The position numbers and the translations under genes are program-made. This document shows, one piece after another, positions 11,151-21,169 of a stretch of 64,000 nucleotides of DNA. Source of the stretch: Panicum virgatum (lineage: Eukaryota; Streptophyta; Magnoliopsida; Poales; Poaceae). Numbering within the stretch: position 1 is the first letter of the stretch; the number at the start of each line of letters is the position of its first letter. The DNA is taken from positions 1,284,531 through 1,348,530 of the forward strand of contig NC_053136.1 in the NCBI RefSeq assembly GCF_016808335.1, read 5' to 3'. The notes under the pieces are model-generated. The model was not told where the DNA came from. It searched no databases and worked only from the letters and a program-made list of their open reading frames with translations.

Positions 11151-13688
11151 ATGGGTCGCGAGAAGAGGAAAGGGAAGGAAGTTGTGGTCGAGAAGCCCGC
11201 TCGCAAGCGGACTCGTGCAGAGAAGGAGGCCGAGAAGGCCGAGATGGTGGCCAAGGCCGCCGAGGAGCAGGCATCAGGCCGCGCTCGTCCGTTCCAGATC
11301 AGGGAGGACCCCAGAGGCAGAGGCAGAGGCAGGGGCATGGGCAGAGTGAGAGGTGCCAGGGCCACCAGAGCCGCGACAGCAGCAGCAGCAGAGTCAGATC
11401 AGTCAGATACAGCTGCAGATTCAGATTCAGAGGCAGAGCAGTCCGAGCAGTCTCAGGGGCAGAGCACACAGGAGTCACCGACTCTACGACGGTCTGGCCG
11501 CACTCGGCAGACATCCCCAGCAGCAGAGACTTCACCAGCGACCGAGCGTCGCACTGGACCGAGGACGCGAGGAGGTCACCAGCCACAGGAGCCTCGCAGG
11601 TCCACAGCTGCAGCAGCAGCAGCTCGTAGAGCCGAGGCCCTAGAGGCCGAGCGCGCAGTGTTCCGTATGGACACTGTTGTGCGTCTGGAGCCAGGTGTGC
11701 TGCTCCAGAACTTGACCCGAGCCAATGCGGCCAAGGTCAAGAGGCTCAGGTGGAGTGTTGACGAGGAGGTCTGGTTCCCGGTGACCCGAGACAGCAGAGT
11801 CGACAGGAGGTTCTGGACTTTGCTACAGGCCAGTTTCTACGAGACCTACCAGAGGCGGGGCCACCGGATCTTTCAGCACAGGGTTCTTGACTGGGTCTCA
11901 CTGAGGACAGCCGCAGGGGGAGCAGATGTGAGAGCACACTTTGCTCACTTCAGAGGTCTGCCTAGACTGCTAGAGATGGAGCAGAACCGTTATATCGAGG
12001 ACTGGGTCAGAGTGTTCTACGCTACAGCTTGGATAGCCCCCGAGCGCAGAGCCGTACACTTCATGTTTGGAGGGCAGGACTTTGGTTTGTCGAGGGCGAC
12101 CATTGCTGGTATTCTTGGAGTTGACCTGGTCGACGTCTCGCTGCACGAGAGGGTTTACGGGGACTCAGATCCACCCCGCAGGGCGATGGTTGGCGGGATT
12201 GCTCCTTCTCACGAGGCGATCACTCAGTGCTTCCGCCAGCCGTTCCCAGCCTCTTACGCCAGAGTGCCGAGCTTGCTGACCCTAGAGGCTTACGCTGTTC
12301 ATATGGCACTCCGGAGGACTCTGTTACCGAGGAGTGGCTACCCAGAGGGGTTTACGGGACTGCAGCAGCTCCTGCTTCTACACATCCTCACTCACGAGCC
12401 GTTTGACATAGTTGACTTTATTCTGGCTGAGATAGAGGATGTGATCACTGATGGGATGGGTGTGGTGCGACAGTTTCCCTATGCGCACTGGATCAGTTAC
12501 ATATGCTCTATGATAGTGCCAGCAGAGTCACCCATCAGTGCCCCTTACCGTCACGACGAGGCTCCCAGGTTCCCTGTCTACCGACCCACGGCTCCACAGG
12601 ACAGGAGGAGGGGCAGACACGCAGATAGAGCAGCGATGGCTCAACTGTCACCGGAGGTTCAGGCACGAGTGGCAGAGGAGGATGAGGCACTCCTAGCAGC
12701 AGAGGCACAGCTTCCCGGGGGAGATGATGAGATTCACTGGTCTGAGCTTGAGTCAGACTCCTCCGACGACGTTGAGTACTTTCCTTCAGCTGCCCCAGCC
12801 AGTCACGATCACGAGGCAGAAGGTTCAGGACAGCCAGCACCTCCGACTTCAGCAGCTGCTATAGTCTCTGAGTCTCAGGTGACTCAGCCGTCCGAGCTCA
12901 CTTCACTACTACAGCAGCTCGTGACCCAGCAGAGAGAGGACAGGCTTGCTCAGGAGGAGGCCAGGAGAGCCCATGAGGCCCAGATTGCTGCTATACAGAG
13001 AGAGGCCGCCCGAGAGCGGGCAGCGACAGAGGAGCGTTTTGTCGGCCTCATTGACAGAGTTTCACAGAGGACAGACGCTCAGTTCCAGCAGATGCAGCAG
13101 GGCATGATGGCGATGTTCGGGATGATCTCACAGCTTTACTCTCACACCGGACTCGCCCCGCAGCAGCCAGGACAGCCAGGCCTTCAGGGTGTTGGAGCAC
13201 CTCAGCTTGCCGTTACACCAGCTCCAGCTCCTACTGCAGCTCCAGCTACCTCAGCGACACCGGAGACCACGTTCTCGATGTCAGCACTCTTTGGGTCTGC
13301 CGGTCGTCCGCTCTTTTCACCACTGCCGGCGACCACACTCTTTCAGGACTCACCGCCAGCGGTTCAGTCGGTCGCCCTCCCCTCCTCACTTCAGGCAGCA
13401 CCTTCAGGGGGAGGAGCAGTAGAGGAGTCCCTGCTTCCACAGTCGACGCAGCCGGCAGCCTCAGCAGTCACCTCTTCAGATATTGGTACTTCTTCTGCTG
13501 ACCCGGTTACGACTTCTACGGATCCTCTACCAGGCAGTGCCAGCACGAGAGCCTCCACGACAGTTACTCCCCCAGTGAGCTCAGACCCAGACCAGCAGCT
13601 TCCGTCTGTCACCGAGGGTGAGAGTTCTCCGTCCGACGACGACGACCCGGACCGCTTCGTCGCCGTACCACGACAGCACGACCCGTAG
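11151..13688 (+). CDS. ORF3: putative plant transposon protein-type, Sirevirus extra ORF
   Basis: 845 residues from the proposed ATG at 11151. The frame stays open upstream to 10923, but that part is low-complexity Arg/Ala/Pro sequence resembling a GC-rich leader. The N-terminus is basic with an NLS-like 'KPARKRTRAEK', then Arg-Gly and Ser/Thr/Gln-rich linkers. A globular region at about 165-420 has the look of the 'putative plant transposon protein' family found with plant retroelements. A Gln/Glu-rich helical segment that may form a coiled coil follows, then a Pro/Ser/Thr tail. I see no signal peptide or transmembrane helix, so an envelope role is not supported. GC content is much higher than in gag and pol. 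Function unknown. Confidence 0.75.
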   Translation: MGREKRKGKEVVVEKPARKRTRAEKEAEKAEMVAKAAEEQASGRARPFQIREDPRGRGRGRGMGRVRGARATRAATAAAAESDQSDTAADSDSEAEQSEQSQGQSTQESPTLRRSGRTRQTSPAAETSPATERRTGPRTRGGHQPQEPRRSTAAAAAARRAEALEAERAVFRMDTVVRLEPGVLLQNLTRANAAKVKRLRWSVDEEVWFPVTRDSRVDRRFWTLLQASFYETYQRRGHRIFQHRVLDWVSLRTAAGGADVRAHFAHFRGLPRLLEMEQNRYIEDWVRVFYATAWIAPERRAVHFMFGGQDFGLSRATIAGILGVDLVDVSLHERVYGDSDPPRRAMVGGIAPSHEAITQCFRQPFPASYARVPSLLTLEAYAVHMALRRTLLPRSGYPEGFTGLQQLLLLHILTHEPFDIVDFILAEIEDVITDGMGVVRQFPYAHWISYICSMIVPAESPISAPYRHDEAPRFPVYRPTAPQDRRRGRHADRAAMAQLSPEVQARVAEEDEALLAAEAQLPGGDDEIHWSELESDSSDDVEYFPSAAPASHDHEAEGSGQPAPPTSAAAIVSESQVTQPSELTSLLQQLVTQQREDRLAQEEARRAHEAQIAAIQREAARERAATEERFVGLIDRVSQRTDAQFQQMQQGMMAMFGMISQLYSHTGLAPQQPGQPGLQGVGAPQLAVTPAPAPTAAPATSATPETTFSMSALFGSAGRPLFSPLPATTLFQDSPPAVQSVALPSSLQAAPSGGGAVEESLLPQSTQPAASAVTSSDIGTSSADPVTTSTDPLPGSASTRASTTVTPPVSSDPDQQLPSVTEGESSPSDDDDPDRFVAVPRQHDP

Positions 13689-13711
13689 CTCGCCTTTTGG
13701 TGCTTTGATGC

Positions 13712-14001
13712 CAAAGGGGGAGAGGTGTTAGGGGGAGCACCAGAGTTAGGGGGAGGGTAGAGCTAGAGAGAGCTCGTAGTTATCAGGACTTTGTTTCTTT
13801 GTATCACATTTGGTGTTAATTCATGGATATGTACATTTGTTGCTTGAGTATGCCGTTCTTTGAGACATATCTATGGATTTCGTTTGAGCCTTTGAGCTCT
13901 TTGGTCCTGCTTTCGAGTTTGCTTGTGTTTATCCTGTTTTATCTTTCTCGCTCTCTCGTTATTTATGTTTGTGTTGTCATCAATCACCAAAAAGGGGGAG
14001 A
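13712..14001 (+). other. Multiple polypurine tracts before the 3' LTR
   Basis: Purine tracts CAAAGGGGGAG (13712), AGGGGGAG (13730), AGGGGGAG (13748) and AAAAAGGGGGAGA (13989-14001). The last sits one base from the 3' LTR and is the likely plus-strand primer. Extra copies upstream match the multiple-PPT arrangement reported for Sireviruses. Confidence 0.85.
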
Positions 14002-14002
14002 T

Positions 14003-15687
14003 TGTAAGCATCTAGGCCCTCAAGGTATGTTTCGGTGATTAATGACAACCATTATTGTGACTAATGAGTTTGTGCAGCTTAATAGATCATTATCGCTCAT
14101 TTGGTCATATGTCAAAAGAGGCCCCTCAATTTCGGTTATTCTAAAAGGCGATCTCGGTTTTCAACTTATATATGTCAAGGCTAAGGATCTTTCTAGTCCT
14201 AAGTGTCACAAGGTTGAGAAGGACACTTAGGTTAGTATAGGTTTTATAGTTTTGTAGTGATCGCACTATTAAGAGGGGTTAAGGCTTAGTAACTTGAGCA
14301 TGGACATGGTCATTTGAAAATGGATGCACACTATGGTCACTCAGGTTTCTAGAAGTTCAAATAAGTGGTTCTCAAACTATATCTCAAGAATATTTGGATT
14401 TCATTCAAGACTCAAATCAGAAAAGACAAAATCAGAAAAAGTCTATACACCGGTTTAACCGACGCTCTCAATTTTCTATACGTCGGTTAAACGAAGTCAG
14501 CAGAGTCTGGACAAATTCAATACACCGGTTAAACCGACGTGTTTGAATTTAACGTCGGTGCATTGGTCCAGAGTTGGTTTTTCCAGGGAAATTCAAGTTC
14601 TATTCACCGGATTAACCGACGCTGTTTGAATCAAGACGTCGGTGCAATTGACCAGTGAGATGGTTTTTTCAGAGGAATTCAAAAGTTGTACTCACCGGTT
14701 AAACCGACGATAGGTTTGAGTTAACGTCGGTGCAGTTGTCCAGAGACTTGATTTTTCAGTGGTTCAGTGGACAACTACACTCACCGGTTAAACCGATGCT
14801 ACGTCGGTTAATCTGCCCCAGTTGTAACGGCTAGTTTTCAGAAGAGGCAGTTTACATTCACCGGTTAAACCGACGATGACAATGGGGGGTACGTCGGATT
14901 AACCGGCGCTACGCAGTTTTCTGGCAGTTTTTCTCCAACGGCTCTATTTGTGTGAGCTGCCTATATATACCCCTCCAATGGGTCATTTCGCCCACTCTTG
15001 ACACCAGGCAACATCCAAACACTCATACCATAGTCAAGAGCCACCTTGAGCTTCATCATTCACATACTTGTGCATTCAATCAATCAAGAAGCAAGATTAA
15101 GGACTTGAGTAGAGAGAAGCTAGTGTGCATCCGTTCTTGGTGATCGGTTCTTGCTCAAGTGAAGGCCTTAGCTTGTTACTCTTGGTGATTGGCATCACCT
15201 AGGCGATCTTGGTGATCGAGGTGTTTCTCGCGGAGCTTGCCAAGGATTGTGGGAGCCCGGAGAAGAAGATTGTACGTGGCTTGATCTCCACCACGCCGGG
15301 ATGGTGAACGGAGACTCTTAGTGAGCGCCCTCGTCTCGGTGACTTGGGAGGTGACAATACTCTTTGTGAGTGTCACAACGTGGATTAGGGGTGTGTGCCA
15401 ACACATCGATACCACGGGAAAAAATCCGGTTGTCTCTTGTCCATTCCTTTTATTCAAGCATTTTCTTTCATGCAATTTACTCATGTGCTTGACTTAGAGA
15501 TCATAACTTAGCTCTACCTTGCTAGGCTTTACTTTGTTTTAGCTCTCTTAGCTTGTGTTAGAAGCTTAGTTATCCGGTTGGTGAATTGGTGCCCTACTAG
15601 CATTGCATAGGTTAAGGTTGCTTTACTTTGTTTTAGAATTTGAAAAAGGCCCAATTCACCCCCCCTCTTGGTCCATCGATCCTTACA
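14003..15687 (+). repeat. 3' LTR of the Sirevirus-type element
   Basis: 1685 bp, in register with 2583-4267 at a constant offset of 11420, with no difference seen by eye. Ends CCTTACA, then the target duplication GAGGC at 15688-15692. Confidence 0.97.
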
Positions 15688-16025
15688 GAGGCCACTAGCA
15701 ATGATCATAGTACATCAAATCAACACATCCAGCCAAAATTGTTCATTACATCGATATATATTGTACCATGCTGAATAGCAAGAAGCAAAATAAAAGGAGA
15801 CTATAGCCTTAGCTGATATGAGATGAGCCTAACACACCCACAGTTCCACCAAAATTAGATTTGTTAGACTCGGACAGGAACAACAATGTATACATATGTC
15901 TAATCTGGTGCAGCCAAAGATTCCCACACTAACACCAACAATAAAAAATACATCATGCAGTGGCTAGCTAAACCGCAGCTGGTGCAAAATAACTTAAAGC
16001 ATACACCTAGTTTCAACTCTCACTT

Positions 16026-19000
16026 TCACTGCATACAGAATGAGATATATGTCATGCAACTGAACTGCTCCAGATTTTCAACTAGAAGTTTTTCATCCGA
16101 GCTTGCGAACACTACCGTGAGAGAATTTTCATCACGACATGCTTCCTCCAGTACTTCTTGTGACACCTCCGGTGTTTATCACTGTTTAAACCTGCAATTA
16201 ATGTGAAATGACAAGTTAACCCCCCCCCCCCCAATTTTCAAATTACTTAAAAGTCAGAAATCTGTTTAATTAAACCAAAAAGTCAACTCTCACACCTTAG
16301 CCCAAATGAACTTTTGCCCAAAACAAAAGTTGTAAAGTTTGACAAGGCAAACAACTTTCGTATTCAAGGTTTTTCAAGTTACAATATGAAATTTGGAGAA
16401 AACCCCGAAAAACAGTGGGTTTAGGGGGTTTTCATTTAAACTTGAATTTAAATTTTTAACTTGCAAACGAAACCTCAAATGGGAAAATGACTGAAACGAA
16501 AGTTGTAGATTTCGACTTTTTAAACAACTTTCGTATTCAAACTTTTTGGAGTTTCAATACAAAAATTTGATTTATTTTGGAGTCAAACCCGGTTGACTTC
16601 TCTCTTTCTCTCTCCACTCTCTTTCTCTCTTCCCTCTCTCTCCCTCGCTCTCCCTGCCCTCTCTGCGCGTGCAGGCACTTGAGCGCGCACGCGCGCGCGC
16701 TCGCTACGTCGCTGCCGCCCGCCCGCTACGCCACTGCCACCGAGCGCGGCGACGCCGCGCCGATGACTATCCACCCCGCTCGAGTGCACACGCCGGACCC
16801 CACTCGCTGCACCCGCCCGCACCCTCGCCACCAGCGCCCTGTGCGCCGCGGTGCCATCACTGCCTCGCCGCCCGGCCACGCCACCGCGCGCCCTTCCCCG
16901 CCGTTGACTCCGCGCACGCATTCAAGCGCTCACCCGCCCTCGCTGTGCCCCTGCTCGATTCGGTGGCACTCCGCGACGACGGCTTCGCGACGCGCCGACG
17001 GCCACAAGTGCCGCCCGGCCTTAACCCCCTCCTGCCGAGCTCTCTCCTCCCCATTCACTTCGCCACCTCATGTTCCAGCTCCTCCCCTCTCCATTCCACC
17101 CCAAGCCAAGCCCCCACTCCCCTCCCCGCGTCCTGGAACGCCGCCGCGGCCACCATTGTCGCCGCCGAGCACCACCCCGTCGTGGAGCCCCCTCCCCCGC
17201 CCTTCCTCGCCTCCAATGGACCCCCTAGCTAGCTTCTCCTCGCCGCCGTGAAGCTCCCCACCCCTCGACCACCCCCCAGGCCACCGGAGCGCCGCCGCCC
17301 GCTGCAGCCGCCGCCGCCGCTCCCTGTGCGCCGTCGGCGCACCTGCTCCGGCCATCCCTGTTGACGACATCCCCCACCCACAGGTAGAGCTCGGTGAGCT
17401 CTCACCCCTGGACGCCATCCCCGCCGCCGGCGAGCCTCCTCCTCGCCGGGAAACACCCGCCGCCGCCTCCACTGTTCCAGCTCCGGCCAGGGGCTTATGT
17501 GCGAGCCCCCAAATTGTTCCAGGGGCCTAGATGCAAGTTTTCGTTTCCTTTTTCTTTTGTTTTGAAAAACAGCAAAGTTGTAAATTCGTTTAAAAATCGT
17601 AGAAAAATCAAAAAATGATAACTCAACTGTTATGGAATCTTTACAAAGAGATCTACAACTTTTGCTACATGCACTTTTTCATTTTCTCAATATTTTTTGC
17701 TTTATTTAAAATACAAAGAAAATATACCTTTTATTAGATTTCAAGTTACAAGCATGAGATGTTAGCCATTTTTGGTCAGTGGGTTACATGTTAGATGTAT
17801 AACCTTGTGTAAAAGTTTCGTGGACAGTTGATATGCCTAGCTATCCACTTATTTAAATCTTGATGTATGCCTAGGATAGATAGTTTTATTTATCTAAGTT
17901 GTTATGATATGTTTCATAGGTTCAAACTTTTACAGTACTTGTATTTTCGTTCCCAGAGTCTATAGAAAAAGTTTGAGAATTTTTAGTAAACCCAACTGGA
18001 CCAAATGATTTTTGGTGAGGATAGATACATTAAATCATTAAAAATAGTTCCTGCACATGAAAATTCTAATAATTTTTTCTAGGGGTTAACTTTGAGTATA
18101 TAACCATGCTGGTAAAAGATGAGGCTCTGTAATTTGCTATAACAGTATGTGGAATTTAGTTTTTATCCCTGCAGCTATACATTGTTCTATTTTTCATGCC
18201 TTTTGTAATGCTTAGTTAAATCTGAAATTTTTACAGTAGACTTACCATAAGTTTTGGAGCACTCAGTAAAAAATTTAGCATCTTTACTTGTAGAGTTTGT
18301 TCTGTATAAATGAATCTTAATCCTAGCAGTGGCTATTTAATGCATTTTTAATAATTAATATGCTTAGTGAAAATAGCTGAAAATTTTATGGCACGTTTGT
18401 AATTGAGTAATTGACTCTCCATAAAAATTTCATCTTCATAAACTATACTCATCAGCCGTTTTAAATATTCCATGCTTGCACTTGAAAATAACTTTTCTAA
18501 AAATAACAAAACCCCCACTTACTTAATAAGAAATAGTTAATCTAGATAATACTCTATAAATGATTGCCCAAGGAGATGTAAAGAAAATATTTTACAACTC
18601 TATAGTGAATTAAATTAAGATTGTTACCATCACCACAACTCACGCATATGCATTCGTGTAGATTTGACTACTCTCGCCGACAGTACGTACGAGCTGGTGC
18701 CGGAGTCCGAGAGTGAGTAGCGTGAAGCTCATGTTAACCTAACTGAAATCACTGAAGACCTGAACCAGAGTTCAGAAGAGCCTAAGGCTAGCTCCGCTCA
18801 GGAAGGCAAGCCCCGGAGCATGACCCACCTATTTTAAATTTATGCAACTATTTATATCCCTATTTTATTTGTGCATTTAAGTTGCAGGAATTGTTTAGAA
18901 CCTTAGTTGCATGATCCTAGGTACCTATACTTGAACACTAGTATCTGTAGGTCGCTAGTTGGCTATGCTAATGATTCGGTAGAAGTCGAGTGATTTCCTG

Positions 19001-20878
19001 TCACTCGCGAGCTCATAGGAGTTGAATGCTTACTACACACTGCAATATAAGGTTTACGGGCGGAGTTGTTGTACTTGTGATACCCCGTATGTTTAGTGAA
19101 AATGGATAAGGCCGCGGTGTGTGGTAGTGGTGGTTAAGCATTTGAACGTACTAACCACATGCCGAGAATATGGTAATCAGTAAGCTTAAGTACCTGATGG
19201 AACCGACCGTGGAACATACTCCCCATTGTCTGGTCTTTGGTCACGCACAGGTGCAGGGCACCCTAGGGCGGTGGGCCTGTTTCATGCCCGGGGAAAAAGG
19301 GGAAAAGTCATGTGGGTGATTGCATTCCCCATGCGTGTGTTTAGGTCTGCCTGGCCAGGTTAACAAATTCGATTCGAATCGTCCGTCTCTCACGGATATT
19401 GAGACTGCTTAACCCTTTTGCCACATAGAGTAAGAAGTGGAACATTGATTATGAGGAATATGGTTGAATGATGAAAAGTAATTGTCTTTCACCATGCTTG
19501 CTATTGGATAGATGTCAATGTAGAATGGTTAATCAAACTAGAACTTGAAAGCTAAAATTGGAAAATAATGACTTACTCTTTATTGCTTTTCGGCAAAAAC
19601 AAACCCCTCAAGCCAAAAGCCTTGCATGTCTAGTTAGAGGGTTAAATATATCCTAGTCGGGTAAGCCTTGCTGAGTATTAGAATACTCAGCCTTGCTTGT
19701 GGCTCCACTTTGTTTTCAGGTGATACGTTCGAAGATCAGATAGCTAGTTTGACCTGGCCGTGTGTTTTACCTCCTGGTTGGTCGGTGGAGTGGGATACGA
19801 CTCCGGCTAACGATGACCATGCCGAGTGATGTCATGTACGGGCTTCATCATGACATCTTATATCGTCGTTTAGTACTCGCTTTATTTCCGCTGCAGTAAA
19901 CTCTGAACTACTTTCAATTTGAACTTCAAGTACCTTTCGGAGATTTCGAACTTGGTTTGTAATAATTAAGTTAAGACTCTGTAATGTAATGTATCTGTGA
20001 AATGTTGTACTCTCTGGACTCACCTTCGTGTGGGTTGCCTGTAAGCTTTGGGTTCGATCGACGCTCAGGTGGATTCTTCGGGACTTTACCCGACAGCCCT
20101 GCCGGATTACTCCGTTTGAAGTGCGTGTTAGCCGGGATTACCTTTAAGATGATGGTTAGCGCACTTGAGCCGGATTAATTTGGCCGGTACTGCCACACTT
20201 CTATATCTAGAACCAGATTCAGACGTTTGGTTACATTTTGAACTACCAGCTCCTTGCAAATTCTTCCTCGCCAGCAAATTTATTAGTGAGCTGTAGTGTA
20301 CTGTATGACTGTTGTCGCAAGCAAAATCGCCGCCCCCCTTGGATTTGCTTCCTCAAATCCTATGGCATTCCATATACATTGTTGCAATTAACTCCGAGGG
20401 GAATAATTCTGTATGGTATATAGTTTGATTGCTATTGATTTTAGTGCTCCCATCAAAAGACTTCAACAGATTTTCCAGCTGATGGGGTGCCGAGAACTTT
20501 CTTGGCTTCTCGCTTGAAGAACCTGATGAAGGCTTCATATGTTGCTTCTGTAGATAAAATATGCTGACAGGATCCACCGGGACTAGATGCAGATGGCCTA
20601 ATATCCAACTTACGAAAGGCAATAGTGTCGAAACCAACATTGTCCGTCATCAAAAGCTCCCATCACAAACAACACGACCTCTAGATACATACGGCAACAT
20701 AAGACCTGCTCTTAATATCTGCTTCCCTTTGTTGGATGTGAAATATGGTCTGCTTGGATCAACATAATCAATAAGCCGATCATCAAGCACCCTCTCCAAG
20801 AATGAGTTCTTCCTAACAAAATCAGCAAAGTTGATGAAACGAGAAATTGGATAGGTGCATGGCTGTCCATCCAAGCCC
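16026..20878 (-). pseudogene. Unrecognised minus-strand gene split by a solo LTR
   Basis: Two exon-like blocks on the minus strand. Block one, 20878 down to about 20354, follows a 3' splice-like TGTAG and encodes 'ISRFINFADFVRKNSFLERV' and 'AFIRFFKREAKKVLG'. It needs frame changes near 20655 and near 20490 and meets a stop near 20353. Block two runs from about 20249 to 20203, jumps the LTR and one target copy, and continues 16158-16026 to a TGA with 'VTKRLNLVLDIEVLEEA' and 'LTVVFASSDEKLLVENLEQF'. The frame is continuous across the insertion point, so the LTR landed in coding sequence. I do not recognise the family. It could be a degenerate host gene or an old TE gene. Confidence 0.45.
16159..20197 (+). 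mobile_element. Solo LTR of about 4.04 kb
   Basis: Begins TGTGACACCTCCGGTG and ends CCGGTACTGCCACA (TG...CA). Perfect 5-bp direct repeats CTTCT flank it at 16154-16158 and 20198-20202. It has no second LTR, primer site or coding domain, so it is a solo LTR produced by recombination between two LTRs. A 4-kb LTR is unusually long and recalls LARD-like or large gypsy families. Inside, 16600-17500 is a CT-rich then strongly GC-rich block with open frames in several phases, which I do not call genes. The superfamily is not proven. Confidence 0.88.
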
Positions 20879-21169
20879 CTACAACATAATGAAAATGCCA
20901 ATCAGATGGAGTTTAATTGCAATTCTAAAAGGGAAAATCTGCAATGCAGTCAAACACATCAGTTCAGCTATCAACTTGATGCAGGCTATCATTATAGCAA
21001 AATGTAGATGACCTCATAATAAAAAATCTTACATTGATTATTGCCAAAAATCCTACCGAAGATTCTCAAAAAAAAAAGTTCAGGAAAACAAATGTCTGCT
21101 AGTATCTCTACAAACATTCTGCAATAGATAGATGCTGCAAAATTGCAAATACTAGAACACAGTGGCGGA

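Larger units (their letters stand above)
2583..15687 (+). mobile_element. Complete Sirevirus-type Ty1/copia retrotransposon
   Basis: The element starts with TG and ends with CA, has two 1685-bp LTRs, a tRNA-iMet primer binding site, gag, pol in PR-INT-RT-RH order (Ty1/copia) and a long extra ORF between pol and the 3' LTR. Several purine-rich 'AGGGGGAG' tracts precede the 3' LTR, a trait reported for Sireviruses. It is flanked by perfect 5-bp direct repeats GAGGC (2578-2582 and 15688-15692). I saw no difference between the LTRs line by line, and gag, pol and ORF3 are uninterrupted, so insertion looks very recent and the copy may be competent. No frameshift or internal stop was seen in the major ORFs. 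The lineage is inferred from structure and Gag/Pol similarity, not from a search. Confidence 0.95.

Noticed and set aside
11151..13688. ORF3 as an envelope gene
   Set aside because: No signal peptide, transmembrane helix or Cys pattern seen.
14952..15484. Small ORFs in the 3' LTR (also at 3532-4064)
   Set aside because: Identical in both LTRs and in non-coding LTR sequence; chance frames.
16577..17251. 224-codon plus-strand ORF
   Set aside because: Low-complexity Pro/Ser/Arg sequence within the GC-rich block of the solo LTR, open in several frames; no family or splice structure.
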